NCBI GenBank assembly: GCA_023238725.1
Contig: CM041531.1
Location: 124,001-188,000, forward strand
From: Scortum barcoo
Taxonomy: Eukaryota; Chordata; Actinopteri; Centrarchiformes; Terapontidae
Length of the DNA: 64,000 nucleotides
Direction of reading: 5' to 3'
Made by a program: the position numbers and the translations under genes. Positions within the stretch are counted from its first letter, which is position 1. Each line of letters opens with the position of its first letter. The notes under the pieces were generated by a model that was not told where the DNA came from, did not search any database, and saw nothing but the letters and a program-made list of their open reading frames with translations. This document shows positions 1 through 12,973 of this stretch, in pieces.

Positions 1-1223
1 CCATTTATATCGATGAGGTCATGTGTCTATTTGTGCTATGTACAATTAATAATAGTAATTTGATTATGTTGCAACAAAGTCAGCTTTATTTTACCCAGTA
101 CTGCTATTGGCCACTAGGCCACTGTGAAAATTACAATATGGATTTTATCAAACATCACCTGGATGGGTCACCCAAGTCAAGCCTATGAATGGGAAATACT
201 GACTTCATAACAATAAGCAACAGAGAGAAAACTTGGTAGCAAGGCCATCATAAAATGTTATGTGATAAGCCAGTTGCATTATAGACTGTAAAACCATGTC
301 TCACAATGTATTTCATAGACATATAACATTCCTGTACATAGCTGGTGGGGGAGTTCTTTCTCATTTAATGGAGAAGGCTGTCTGCGTAGCTTGTACATGG
401 GAGGTTTAAGGTAGCAATGGTTGGATGAAGCCTTATGAAGCTTTGGGGCTTTCTTTGTATTTGTGCTTTAGATTTGAAGCATCCAGGCTTCAACCTCAGC
501 ACGGACAGTGACATCTGGTGGCGTGAAAATCTCTGGATTTGAGCTGAAGTACTACAACACCTTACTGTTTTAGTCATATGTCTTGCTTTTATTCAGAAAT
601 GCTGTAGTAAATGTCAATACCATTGTAAAACATGTTATTGTGAAATAGTTAACTAATGCATTGTCCAGAAAACACCTAAAATATTTTGTTGAAGTTAATA
701 AATAAAGTTAAAGTTAATTTATCTTATTAGTGTAGTTGAGGCCCTGGTCACTGTAGGATCAAGTTCTTTAACTTCAAGATTGATATTTATGTAACATTTT
801 ACATAAATCGAATTGTGATGTGATTAGTAGCAATAATGGCAGACTGTGTAGATGCAGGGTGAGTGACTCTGCATTAAAAAACAATCAGTAATAACATGGT
901 CCTTTCCAGACAACACACTGCAGTTAATAGATAGCTTTAACATTAAAACATAGAGTTCTAAGCGACCTTAAAACTATATTTGCAAAATACTGGAAACTGG
1001 TCTTGAAGCAAGTATTTATCTAAGATACAGGACAAAGGACAAATAACAAGGATATTAAGAGACAGATAAGATGGCAATGCGATGGTCCTGCCCAGTGCCT
1101 CTGGTGTTTCCTGGTGTTTCCCCGTCCTTGTGTTCTTTGTCTGTCTCATTGTGTTCAGTGTTATCGCATTGCTTTCTCTTGTCTTTAGTTTAGTTATGCA
1201 CATTTTATACTCAATATACTGTT

Positions 1224-1228
<5 letters not shown>

Positions 1229-1256
<28 letters not shown>
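1229..1256. repeat. TA dinucleotide microsatellite
   Basis: An uninterrupted run of alternating T and A, 28 bases long. The small open frames crossing it (YIYIYI) are artefacts of the repeat. Confidence 0.95.
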
Positions 1257-1259
<3 letters not shown>

Positions 1260-1317
1260 ACTTTCTGCCTGCCTGTCTACCTGCCCGCGCCTTCTGATAG
1301 ACCACCTTCATTTACAT

Positions 1318-1362
1318 CTACAATCTAAATTTCCTAGTGGGACTAATAAAGGGTTATCTAAT
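1318..1362 (+). mobile_element. LINE-type 3' tail fragment
   Basis: The stretch 'gtgggactaataaagg' followed by 'gttatctaatc' resembles the 3' terminus shared by many copies of a teleost non-LTR retrotransposon. A better preserved copy with the same motif lies at 56015-56073 on the same strand. Only the tail is recognisable and no coding part remains. The family name is uncertain. Confidence 0.45.
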
Positions 1363-3519
1363 CGGTTCTGCCTCCTTGCTGTCTTGCATTTGGGCCCACC
1401 CTGCTCCACACAGCAGTGATTATGTTCCACCTGACTGTAATTTGAAAATTAAAAGAAAAAGAAGAGGAAGAAGGAACACTAAATGGGTATGCAGACCAAG
1501 TACGGTGAGCTACACAATGTGGCAGATGAATATGACAGCAAGGTCACAATGAAGTGACCTGTCCACACAGCATGTTCAATAACATGGCAGCAGCATGTGG
1601 AATGGGGCGGGGTCAGATATGGGTGGGGTTAGACATCAGATGGGCAGGGCCACAGTAGGGCCACAGACAGAAAGCACACCAGTGCTCCAGTGGGAGTACC
1701 ATTATCCTTAACCTCTCTCCAGCTCAGAGGAAGTAACAGTGAGGTAAGTGTCTTCACAAAACACATGCTAACCTAAGAATCGCCATGGCAGCTGTCACTT
1801 GACTGCTATCATTATTTTATTAATGTTAAGAATGTCATATTTGGAACCTTCAGTAGATAGTAGCCTACTTTACAGGCATCATGCTGCCGTTCAGCTTCAA
1901 GAGGTGAAGAACACTGTGAAAGCTGGTGGGCAAAGGTGTTTCACTCACTGGTGAATGAGGCCACACAATGTGTTTACTGTGCTGCTAATTAATACACTTC
2001 AAAATAAAAATAAATATGACTACTTGAGAGGAAAATCATTCTTACTCTAGAAAAAATGCTCTCCACTTTTTCCCGTATGAGTCCCTCAGGTACCCACAAG
2101 CACAACATACACATTTTACTTCAACAATAACCAGTCCACACTTCCTTCACAGTGCAGTGGTGCATCACAGTGAACAGACAGCACAATGCTGCCTGCTGCT
2201 GTGAGAAGTGGAGATGATTGTTACACACAGCAGCACAGAGAAAACAGCAAGTTAACACCCCAAATAACAACCACTGACAAAGCTCTCAGTACAGAGTGAG
2301 TCAGAAAAACGAGAGACATCCCACAGAAACATGTGAAAGAGCAGGAGAGTTAATAGATAAGTAATGATAATCAGAATAAGTTCTTTTTCCAGATGAAACC
2401 TCTTAAGATATGAATGGAAAGTATAGTTCTTGCAAATTGTGACAGTTTGATTGTGTCTGCGGTCTGTTCTTGAATTTTTATTACTTGGTTGGGGCTGTCA
2501 GCCAGCTCTCTCTCCTGGCTTTGAAGATTTCTCAGTCAGGCTTTGTCTCTTTCATCATTCATTCAGATTTACCAGCATGCTAAGAAAGATGGAAGAAGTA
2601 GTGACTCATTACATTTGAAGCGATCATGAAGTCTGAATATGTGCCTATTACTCAATTATTTATATTCATCTAGTCCATAACCTGGCTTCACACACGGACA
2701 TGTCGCTGTTGAAGGAACCAGCCAGGAGCTTTCTGTCACAGGTGACTAGTTACTGAGATTAACTTGCTTCATTATCATCTAGCACTAGGCAGCTCCTTCA
2801 GTGAGCGGCTGCTCCATCCACGGTGTGTGAAGGAGAGGTACCGCAGGTCCTTCCTGCCTGCTGCTGTTGAATCTTGGATCTTGCTGTTATGCACTCTGAT
2901 ACACTTTTTTTCTAACAAATAATTTAAACTTTTCACATAATCTCATACGTTTACAATCTCACACTTTGTTTTTCTATTTCATCAGTGCAGGGACTTCTCT
3001 TTGTATTACCAAACTACATTTGATATTTGTTAGTGATTTTGAGGGGATCTTAATATCTGCAAATAACAATGATTCTTGTTTCTAAATCAACAAAGAGGAG
3101 TTTGTTTTTATTCTGAAACTTGGTAATTCTTTGGTGGCATTGAGCTGCTGCTATATGAACATTTTCTGCATTTCATTTCATGAGAATAAGTTTAAAAGCT
3201 GCAACCATCGTCACACCCTATAAGACAAAAGTATTTTATAAAATGAACAACTCACTTATAGTGCTGCTTTTCTTAGAATACATGAAACACATTATTGTTG
3301 AAGCTACACGCAACAAATTTACATGCCCAGTTTGAGATTTCAGAGGAAAACTTGTTGCAGTCATTTATCTTGAGTGGCTCTGACAGTGACTTCACTGACT
3401 CCTCGTTAGTGTCTTAAACTACAGAAGCCCTGAAATATTTTTCAGGCTCATTTGTTTTTTGGTGTACTGCTGTAATACTAATTTCTAATTTTTCTTCCAG
3501 ACTGTCTCATCTCATGCTG

Positions 3520-4292
3520 TCTGGCACAGGCCATATAGGCGGTTGCATAGGGTGCCACCTGCTGGAGGGGGCACTGCTGCAAGCCCTCAAACTAAAATTT
3601 AAAATAAATAAAAATAAAATAAAATAAAATAAATTCTAGTAATAATTTGCATCCCTGACTGGTGCCCTTCCCTTGTGCTCTGTCTTGAAAATAAAAAATG
3701 AACAAATACAGAAAAAATACAACCTCCTTTGTTGTTTCTCATTATTTGACTGACCTGGCCCTGAACCTGTCTTGCACCGTGCACTGTGGAAGAGGGGGAT
3801 GGGACAAGTTATCCAGTTATCTCAGGTAGCGGTTTCTATTGACAGATGTCAACAACAAGTCATATTTGTCATATTGATAATGTCATCATGATAAGGCCAT
3901 CCAAAGCGGAGACAAGAGGAGGTGGAAAAGAGGTCCCTGTCGTCTTTTCTAACATTAAAAATGTTGTTCGATGTTCTTTTTGTACTATCTAGAGGCTAGC
4001 TAAATTGAAATGAAGCAAAGTTGCCTAATAATGCTACTGTAGATACTGTACCTACTAGGTAACTATATAGTAATGCATAATCACAGCTGCATAATAGTTT
4101 ATGCTGTGTTGAACTAATCAAGTAGTAGTCTGTCTGCTGCAGCTGCATGTTTTGCTCGCACTGTAATAATAGGTTAATCTACTCTATATCTGTCCAGATG
4201 CACTGAGAAAATATTTGCAGAGGCCTCTAGAAGCTGCTGCAGAGGAGGGCGCCAAACTATAATCTCGCCTAGGGCACCAAACTGTTTTCTGG
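3520..4292. mobile_element. possible non-autonomous DNA transposon (hAT-like)
   Basis: The left end (around 3530-3572, 'taggcggttgcatagggtgcc') and the right end (around 4248-4281, 'gcgccaaactataatctcgcctagggcacc') are imperfect inverted versions of each other, both with a CCTAGGCG/GGCGCC-like core. The 700 bases between contain an AAAAT repeat at 3609-3632 and no intact transposase. This suggests a deleted DNA transposon. The superfamily is a guess from terminal sequence style, and target-site duplications were not resolved. Confidence 0.4.
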
Positions 4293-7080
4293 TTCTGTTT
4301 TGAACAGTTTTACTCTTGTGAAGCATGTTGTGACCTTGCGCTGTGAAAGGTGTTAATTTTACATACTATAAATATCCTACTTACTCTCTGTTGATGACAC
4401 ATGCTCTTATATTTGCTATGAACATAGAAAGAAAAACAAGAAAGGATTTTGCTTTGTAAATAACGACCATGTTTGCCATCTTTTTTCAGTGACTCACTGA
4501 GATTAACTGAGAAATTAGTTAATCCGTTATTGAAACAACAAAGGTTGTTTTCTCGTGGTTACAGGTTCATTTATCTTGTTATCTTGAGATAACAGCTTTT
4601 ATATTCTCATGATAGCAAAATAATTTTGTTTTGTCATGACAACAAGATCATTTCATTTTCTCAAGATAGCGAAACTTAGCTTTGCTAAAAGATGGAGTTG
4701 GAAGTATGGCTGTTTTTGGCTTCTCTAGGTGATCACTGCAGTTGTACAGTGTTTTAAAATGCTTGTGTAGAGTTAAATGGCTGAAGCCTGTGCTCACTGG
4801 AGGGACTAGAATATTTCTGTGCACACAGGAGAGCCTTGGGTTTAAAGGTTTGCTCTTTATGAAAGAATGGTTTAGGGTACTTTGTGCTTTGGTTTCAATA
4901 TTTTCCTTTTTTTTAATATTAATTGAGCACACAGCTTTCCCCTATAGGAAAAGTTGTTTTTAATGATAAAATCAGTAAAATCAGTATCAGTATCGAGGGT
5001 ATTTATTGATCAGCATCAGTTTCTGATTTAGTAAGTTCAGTTAGTGATCTGTATCATGTTCATCACATTATTACTGATACAGATTTATCTAATAGATAAT
5101 GCTGGGAATAAAGAAATCACAACAGGTAGGCCCCATCACATCTGCTGTAAGAGGCGAGCTTGTGACTGTGTCATCAGTGCTACTGGGAACGCAGTCCCAT
5201 CTTCCAAGACTTAGATAAAAAGATAATTTAATCACAGGGTCAGCAGTTTCTTAATAGTATCATTTTGTAGTTTTAGTATATAATGCTGCTTTTACTGTGC
5301 AGTATTTTCTGATTTAGTTGTGTTTTATTAGAAATTGAAATGAGTTCATAAACATATATGTTTTTATCAAATGTATTTTGAAGATAATCTGGTTTGTTTC
5401 TTTATATCCATTTCTGAAGTGGTAAAGGTTTTGAGCCGTGCAGTGTTTTGAATAAACATCTATGATATTTTGCTGTGACGCTGTCCATATTGATTGAATT
5501 GCACTAGCGATTAATATTAAAGCTAATGAAGTAAATTATATGTTTACAGTAAATGTACCTTACTGTAAATGCGCACAAGTCTTATTACTCACTCATCAAA
5601 GAAAAAGAAAAGTTTTAAGAGCAATAATAAAGCATCCCATATAACTGCAATACCAACAGTAAACCACCACATGTCACTATTTGTCTGTTTCAAACATGGA
5701 GGCACACAGCTTTCAGCAGGATTCTGTGCTTTGGGAGGCTTTGTTTCCACCATCAGTAGAGACAGCAGGATTACAGGTAAATAACACAGCAGGAAGGAAA
5801 CGTGACATTTGAGCTGATCATGCGCCACAGCACCACCCAGCATGACAAGTCTGATACATGTGGTGTCATAGCCAGATTATGTTCTATCAGGACTAGTTTT
5901 AATGACCAGTTGATCTGCCTCATCACAAATAAAAAATGGCCACACTGGAAGACGGAGTGACAGAGAGGGGACATGATAACATGTAAAAAAAAGGGATAAC
6001 AGCATATGATCAGGGACAGCTTTTCCTGGATGATAGTCACAGTGTTGCACTAATTTAAAGGGACAGTCAGTAAGATGAGGAGAACATGCTCTTATTTTGA
6101 AAATTAGAGCTAGTCGAGGTACTAATTCCCTTCCTTTATATTCATATGTTTGATTCAAATAAAATAAAATTAAAAATTAAAACAGTTTCAACTTTGTTAT
6201 TCCTGTGTCATGAAACGAACCACACTGACCGAGGGGTGAATTTAAAAAAAGTTAAAGTAAGATATAAAATCTTTCCAGATTGAGTAACAACCAAAAATAG
6301 ATGGTCATGTCTGCACACTGGTTTACAGACGAAACACATCCACTTAAAGCTATGGTAAGCAGTGTATTTTGGAGGCAGTTTTTGTTATTTGTTGAGATTC
6401 TCTATACATCCTGACATCAATCAATAAGTCCAATGCTCTGACAAAAAAAAAGAAAAAAAAATCTGGTGTCAGTGGCTGTCGTAGGACTGTAAAGATCGTG
6501 TAAAGATCGTCTACCTGCATGCATTCTGCCTGTGCACTCACTAGGCACAACTAGAATCTTCTCCAAGTCTAGGTGGCTAAAGCTAAAGGACTAGTCATCC
6601 AAGAATAGCCGAAGAAGGACAGAAAAACAAAGGTAAAAAAGCTTACTACCAAAAAGAGGTTGGATAACGTAAGACAGTGTTGAAGGGCCTTAAAAGTGAC
6701 ACTTTCAAACATATAAATGAGATATGAGGTAGTTGGACATGTAAGCCATGACAATGCGCTGCACTCCTCTCCTCAATGCTCTCCCATGGTCCTTCAGCAG
6801 AAGTCAGATAGTGGGACCTTGTTATGAAGGAGGATGCCTGAGGGAGGCAGTCAGATACTTTCAATATCTGGCATACTTTTTCTGGTTTCTTCAGTGTTAA
6901 TGATCCTAGCTTTAAGCAAGCCTGTAGTATATTGGAGTGTAAATGGCACTAATTTAAATGGATTTTAAATGTTTTTTTTTTTGTTTTGTTTTTTTTACAA
7001 GGGGTTCAAATTCCACCCCAGAACATCTTGAAAACTAATTTGCCATCTCTGGCCTGACTTTCTCATTGTTAAAGTCTTTC
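4293..7080. other. non-coding, repeat-derived in part
   Basis: No exon recognised. Around 4545-4680 there is a dispersed-repeat-like stretch built from TTATCTTGAGATAAC motifs, including the perfect palindrome GTTATCTTGAGATAAC at 4578-4593. The remainder is AT-rich unique-looking sequence. The open frames here have no domain signature. Confidence 0.45.
4545..4680. repeat. quasi-palindromic GTTATC/GATAAC repeat
   Basis: Several alternating copies of TTATCTTG, GAGATAAC, TCATGAYA and CTCAAGATAGC follow each other, with a 16-base perfect palindrome at 4578-4593. I know this pattern as a dispersed repeat of fish genomes, but cannot give its class. Confidence 0.45.
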
Positions 7081-7530
7081 TCTCTGAAAGAACAGCATGT
7101 TTTCATGACATTACATCGGTATTTTCTGATCTGAAATATGGAGCACCTCAGGGTTCTGTTCTTAGCCCTCATCTTGTCTCATTATACAGTGGTATATTTA
7201 TTCTCTTAGCCAGATTATACACTGTTCTGGAATACCTTTTCACTCTTATTTTTCAGGTAAAAATGAGATGCTGGTTATTGGCCTTGCTCGACATAGACAC
7301 CAGTTTGATCAACGGTAACTCTCAACAACTATGTGATTTCTTGAAGTTTTACAGCTAAGACTCTTGGTGTTACATTCAATCCCAGCTACATTACATTAAA
7401 GAAATCATCTAGATCACCTTCCTTCCACTAATTCAACATGGCTAAAATAAGGCCTGATCTGTGCATTTGTTTCATCTAGACTGGAATAGTGTAACATTTT
7501 GTTGTCTGGCCTACTGCGTACTGTAACTGT
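7081..7530 (+). mobile_element. degenerate L2-clade LINE reverse transcriptase fragment
   Basis: At 7140 the frame reads GAPQGSVLSP, the reverse-transcriptase motif usually written G-x-PQGSVLGP in L2/CR1/Rex1-type LINEs. Downstream, in shifting frames, come pieces that fit the C-terminal part of the same protein: an 'LVIG' box near 7270, 'LGVTFNPS' near 7362-7385, and 'MAKIRPDL' near 7438-7465. Stops and frameshifts show that it is long dead. It is annotated as a mobile-element relic and not a host gene. Confidence 0.65.
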
Positions 7531-10500
7531 GTACCAATTCAGTTTGGTTGTCTGATGTTTTGCTGAAACTGTTGTGGTGGGGTTAGCAGTTAAAGATTTC
7601 TGTTAGGGTCCCTGTCTGTCTCCTCTGTGTTTGTTTCCCCGTTCTCCCTTGAGTGTGCTTTTGTTTCTCACTCTGTCTGTCATGTCTGTCTGTTGCCAAG
7701 GAAGACAAGGAGGTTATTTCAGGACACTCATCACCACACCTGGCCTAATCGCCTGTCTACACCACTTCAGCCCTCTCCACGTTCTGCTAGTCTGCCTAAC
7801 ATAACAATTTCTGAATAAATAGAATATGTTGTTATTTTTTCATTTGATTTCTAAATTATAGGTTAGGATTAGGGCTCCAAGGCTGCCCTGTAGAAAACCA
7901 AGCGAGTGTCCACAGACCCACAGAGTGGACCTCCTCCTGTGTGGATTCTTAGAGAATGTCCCTGGAGAACTACCAGACTCTAAACACCTTCTGCACATAG
8001 ATATTCCATAGTTATCCAGCTGTTTGCACAAAATAGGCGCTAAGGAAGTAATACAGCGGTAACTAGGTTTCCAAGGCAGACTAAGGTGGTCTTGCATGTA
8101 GATTCCTAAGAGTCACTCAGTGTTATATCCACACTGTGGGGGTATCAGTTATAACATCTAGAAACCTTAACAGTACTATTTTGCATTATATTATATAAAT
8201 GTACACACATGCAGTCAGCTGCAGGGGTTTGCTTCTCAGCCCAGCTGCTATATGAGAAGCACTGACATTGAGAAAATCCATCACGAGAATCTCAAGCTGA
8301 AGAATCATCTTAAAAATAAGATATTACATAATCTATCTGGAAGATTTCATGAAATTGAATGAGCATGCTAATGCTACTAAAGGGATACAACTTTCTGATT
8401 TAAATTAGCCCATGACCTTTAAATGTTGTTATTCTTCTATTTCCTCCACAACGGTCAGTGTACTTTTAACCCTTTAAGTATCTTTGCTTTGCTTTTCTAT
8501 AACACACCTCTGAAAACAAAGTCAAAACAACCCCGATCGATGGCAGGAGCACCATCACTTAGCCTCTGCCGATATAACAAACAATCATCTCAAAGACTGC
8601 CTCTTACTTAGCTCTTCCTCCCGGGAGTCCCACTATTGATCCCGATCTGGGTCGGACACTGTCGTCAGTAAGACACATGGGCGCTGCCTACAGTGTGTGA
8701 TGTTAACAGTTAGATGAGACATTATTTGTTTTAAGCTCATTTTCTTGTCGATGTGCACCAAGCCATCACATAGATCTGCTGTCTTTTTGTCCTTAATGTC
8801 GTTTAAAAAGAAAGAGCAGAGATTCATTAGTCTGCCTGCATGTGTGTCTGTGAGCTGTATCATATACGAGTCTTGCTTTGCTGTGTGACTGTGCTAATGC
8901 CCCATTTAACAGCAGCATGAAAGGACACGTGAAAGGCAGCATCTGTCTGTTGATTCCAGGCGCACGTGCGTTGGTCATAAAAAAAAAAAACTCTGGTTGA
9001 CCTCAATTGGGACACCGCGCATAGAAGAGGGAGAAAAAGTGTGCGCACAAGTGCGTGTGTGAGGGAATATAAACGTGAGGCCGGAGCAGATATTTCTTTA
9101 TATATTTACTGTGCAGTGACAAAGTCCAGTTTATTGTAAGGGATTACTGTCACAGTAAAGATAATTTGAAAGGTTTTAATGAAAGTGTGCCATGAAGACT
9201 AAGAAGTCCCCTGTAAAGTTCAAGAAATTCCCCAGGAAAAGGTTAGTAGTGTGCTGGATCTGCACTATCCTGCACATCATAAAGAAAGTATGGACAAGAA
9301 TTGGTTTTAAGTATGTTTGTGTGTGTCTGACTGTGTTACTGTTGCAGAGATCTTTCATATAATGCTGGATAGGAGCCGTGTACACTAGAGAAAACACACA
9401 GCCATTGGTGTTAATAAAGGGTGGTGAAGCAGAACACATTGTCCAGTCTGTGTTGTTTACTCGTGTCTGTGTGGGCAATGGTGTGAGTGTTATCACGATT
9501 TTAATGAACACTATATCCAGCGATCTGATTAAAGCATATAGGCAGAGTAAATTTGGGATGCACTGATCTGATACGTCTGATTGTTTTTGGCATCATATGC
9601 TTAAAATGCATGAATTTCTCCACTTCTGCTAAATAAATAAGCGATGATGAAACACTGAAGACTGGTCCCCAAATGGCTCCACGCAGATTTTAACTTGGAA
9701 AAAGAAAGCCGAAGCTGGCATGAGATTGGTACTCTGTGTCTGAGCTTTGTTTTTTGGAAGGAAAAGAGATGAGTATCCCTGGAGTAAATCTTTTTCATGT
9801 AATTGAATAATCAACATGTAGCTCAGCCAGATGAATAGGTTGTGTTACATGCTTTTCTGATGAATCAGTACTCCTGTTGCCAGCATTATGTTCAGGCATT
9901 GTTATTGCAAAGTAGATGGCTGAATCCATTGTTTGGAGTTGTAGGAACTCTGTAATATTTACTTGTTCTTATTGTCTATTTTTCACAGTTTCTAACAGGA
10001 AAGGTATTTCCAGCGGGTACCTGCCTTGTTAATTCTGTGTGTTGTATATAAGCTCTGTAAAGCCAATATACAGGGTGTGGTAAAACTCTGTGGTTCAGTA
10101 GTAATGTGTCTATGTGAACATGTGATCATATATATCCTGCATCAAACACGGTGTGTGTGTGTGTAAAAATTATATAAATAAGACCGTCTCGCTTCATCTC
10201 CCATGGCTATCACCAGCAGGTAATGGACCGCTCTCTTAAGGCTTGTAAGAGTGGGCCATTAAACCAACACATAGCAGCCCGGCTAGGCAACAGTCTCAGC
10301 TAGAAGCTATTTATTTGGATGGGTCTATTTGTTGTTCCATCCCCTGCAGAACTCCACAGACTGCAGCTGCAGCATGATGTTGGAGCAGGGCCTATTTTAC
10401 ATCGTGTCCTCATTCTGAAGCCTCTTTACGTAGTCAAGGATGGAATCACTCAGGTACCTGTTAAAGGTAAATGGAGGTATGGTAATGCTGATAACATGTT

Positions 10501-10780
10501 ATCACATCAGACTCCTGTGCTCCTGGGCAGTGAAGTATTCCTGAGGATCGTCTAGAAATATTTTTACAGTAAAGTCATCATGTCAAGTATGTAAAAAAAA
10601 AAAAAAAAAAAAGCGTTCTTATAAATGTATTAGTAGTATTAAAGTAAATGAGATAAAGACTAGCAGGAAAGGTGATGTCTTTATTTACAAATGTTACTCT
10701 AAGGTACATTTTTACTACATTTTACAGTCTGTATAACCTTCATCTCCCAGTACTAACGTATTGAGCTTAACACAGAAAAG
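7531..10780. other. non-coding, no recognised exon
   Basis: Mixed AT-rich sequence without a convincing exon. A short GT run lies at about 10151-10162. Open frames of 60-110 codons on both strands show no domain and no codon pattern that I can support. Confidence 0.45.
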
Positions 10781-10784
10781 ATCC

Positions 10785-10878
10785 ATCCATCTTCTAAACC
10801 TGCTTATCCTGAGCACACACAGGGTCGCAGGGGTGCTGGAGCCTGTCCCAGCTATCTTTGGGCGAGAGGCAGGGTACC
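10785..10878 (-). repeat. dispersed fish repeat, 3'-tail type
   Basis: The stretch from 'gatccatccatcttctaaacc' to 'gggcgagaggcagggta' matches a very common teleost dispersed sequence containing the 'GGGTCGC.GGGGTGCTGGAGCC' core. The leading CATCCATC is the complement of the GATG tail of Rex3/RTE-type LINEs, so this copy is most easily read on the minus strand. The exact family is uncertain. Confidence 0.55.
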
Positions 10879-12550
10879 ACAGAAAAGATGAACCCCGTTA
10901 TTCTATCCCATCATGCCCCCTGTCATAACTCCCTCCTCTGTATTTCCTATCATGTAATACGCCCTCATCATCTTTATGTCTCTCCATTTCTGCTACGTTA
11001 TCACTCCAGCGCCATAGAAACAGCAGCAGGGCCGTTTGCTTGCATTCACAATTGTTCTTTTGTAATCATAATGTTAATACATTTGGCGTGAACATAAATC
11101 GAAGGGCCAAAATTTAAATGCAGTTCTGCATGGCTCTTACTCGAGCTTTCACGCATCTTGTCTCTGGCAAGAGCCGATCCCTGCCTTCCCATAATTTGAT
11201 TCATTCACTGTAATGGTGTTCATGTCTGTCTTTCCCTTCATGCTGCAGAGGACAGGGATAATAGATGGATTAAGGATTCAGATCTTATATTGATGCAGTT
11301 GTTTTTTTTATGGTTGTAAAAAGCCTTATATGTACCTCATAGTCAGGCTGCAGATTAATGCACTGTCTGGATAGACTTCTGATGTTCAGAGCGGCTTCTG
11401 ATACAGCAGATTTGTCCTTAATTGGTAAATGTGTCTCACAGATGCCTATAACCTGAGTGTGAATCATCTTTTTTTAATGTAAAGTCACATAAGCCCTGAT
11501 TTTTGCTCTATATCAATTTCAAAGGCATCAAACTATTTTGGTGATATGATATGATGTTTAAGTCTGTTAATGATTGTTGATAATGAGATTAGCTGAGAGG
11601 AAAGGGGACCATCTAAACTGTACTGCGTGAGTTCAGATCGGTCTGCGTTTCCGGTTAAACTGTCACGGTGGTGGTTCGCTCAGCGTCGAGTAGGGGGCAG
11701 AGATTCGAGCACACGCATGGGCACACACAGCCTGACTCTTTCACTGCACACACACTTTACACACACACACACACACACACACTGCACTGCCTCGAAACCT
11801 TTAGTCTCAGCTAGCAATTGCACACTCACGCCCCCTCGCTATACCTCCGCCCACAAGCACACTCTGAGGGCAGTCTTAACAGGTGAAGGCATGCAGAAAA
11901 GGAGCAATACATGACAATAAACAATAAACATACGCACAAATGCAGACAAACACAGAGAAGGGGCATTTGGAAATAACAGAAGACATGTGAAGGAACAATG
12001 CTTACGTAGCAAATCACATGCAATCACATGCAGGGACCTACAGTATGGTATGGTAAAAAAAAAAAAAAAAAAGAGTGCCTCCTCTTTAATTATCTGCATT
12101 GCAAACATTCCTTCACCAGCAGCAAATTTTATTCCCTGGATGTTCCAGCTTGCAGGGATTGCATTGGCACGCTTTGGCTTGCTCATCCCAGTGCGAATAT
12201 GCGTGTGTGTGTGTGTGTGTGTGTGTGTGAGACGGAGGGCAGGAGATATGCAAGACAGAGCAGGAGAAGGGGGGTGGCAAGCAGGCTATTCCGTGGCTCA
12301 GTCACATGGGCGTCCACGAGAGGCAGGCAGACAGGCGCACACAGGCGGAGGCTGGCTATCAATTCAGCTGCAAGCTCAAGAGTCAAGCTGCAGAGAGATG
12401 CTATCCCACTCCTGAGTGACACCGGCTTATATATATGTTAGCTGTGAGTGTCTCAGCTGCTGAGGGAGGCTAATTCATTTTGTACCGGTTGGAGCCTCCA
12501 AAGATTACAGCCAGAAAAAGTCTTGTTTCATCCCTGCAAAACAGTGACAG
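10879..12550. other. non-coding with CA/GT microsatellites
   Basis: No exon recognised. A CA tract lies at 11760-11782, a poly-A run at about 12055-12072, and a GT tract at 12202-12229. The open frames of 115-142 codons around 11839-12441 are read through the poly-A and GT runs (KKKKKK, CVCVCV) and are rejected as genes. The stretch 12230-12410 is richer in G and C than its surroundings but contains no ATG exon with a credible donor. Confidence 0.45.
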
Positions 12551-12556
12551 TTTGGG

Positions 12557-12620
12557 GTAAAGGGGCCTTCTTCGCTGCAGACATTTTGGCATGTCGTAGC
12601 AGAAGGAGCACAGGTGTAGC
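12557..12620 (+). mobile_element. solo end of the element at 12733-12973
   Basis: The bases around 12570-12620 (ctgcagacattttggcatgtc, then agcagaaggagcacaggtgta) repeat the left end of the adjacent inverted-repeat element with a few differences. No matching right end follows before the second copy starts, so this is a truncated copy of the same family. Confidence 0.55.
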
Positions 12621-12732
12621 TGGCTCACTGGCTGTGGTTTACTTTAACGACTGAATGGAGCTCTAACTAGCTTATAATAGGTTCACCTGCTCTAACAAGA
12701 CAGAGTGTGAGTAAGGAGTGTAGCAGCATCAG

Positions 12733-12973
12733 ACAATAGGCCCATTTCACTGCAGACGTTTTGACATGTCACAGCAGGAAAAGCACAGGTGTATTAAGTA
12801 ATATCAATGATGGCTGCGTTCCACTTAGTTGACTGGTATTGCGCATGGTGGCTTCCTGGAATAACTCACTGGGACGCTAAATGAAGCGAAGCCATCGTTT
12901 ATATTTTTACTTCCATGTGTGCATTTCATGTTGAGACAAGTCAAAATGTCTGCAGTGAAAAAGGCTTATTGTG
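12733..12973. mobile_element. MITE-like element with long terminal inverted repeats
   Basis: The left terminus 12745-12770 and the reverse complement of 12935-12960 match at 24 of 26 bases. Weaker similarity extends outward on both sides to 12733 and 12973. The 240-base unit has no coding capacity. This is the structure of a miniature inverted-repeat transposable element mobilised in trans. A second, truncated left end lies just upstream at 12557-12620. Confidence 0.7.

Larger units (their letters stand above)
1..3515. other. non-coding, no recognised exon
   Basis: AT-rich DNA with no exon or conserved protein that I can recognise. It holds a TA microsatellite at 1229-1256. A short LINE-like tail at about 1318-1362 reads like the fish motif ending in a GGGACTAATAAAGG-type sequence. 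Short open frames here have no family signature and no matching splice sites. It could be intergenic DNA or part of the first intron of pip5k1c. Confidence 0.5.

Noticed and set aside
11826..12441. Overlapping open frames of 115-142 codons on both strands
   Set aside because: They read through poly-A and GT/CA runs (KKKKKK, CVCVCV); no domain, no splice support.
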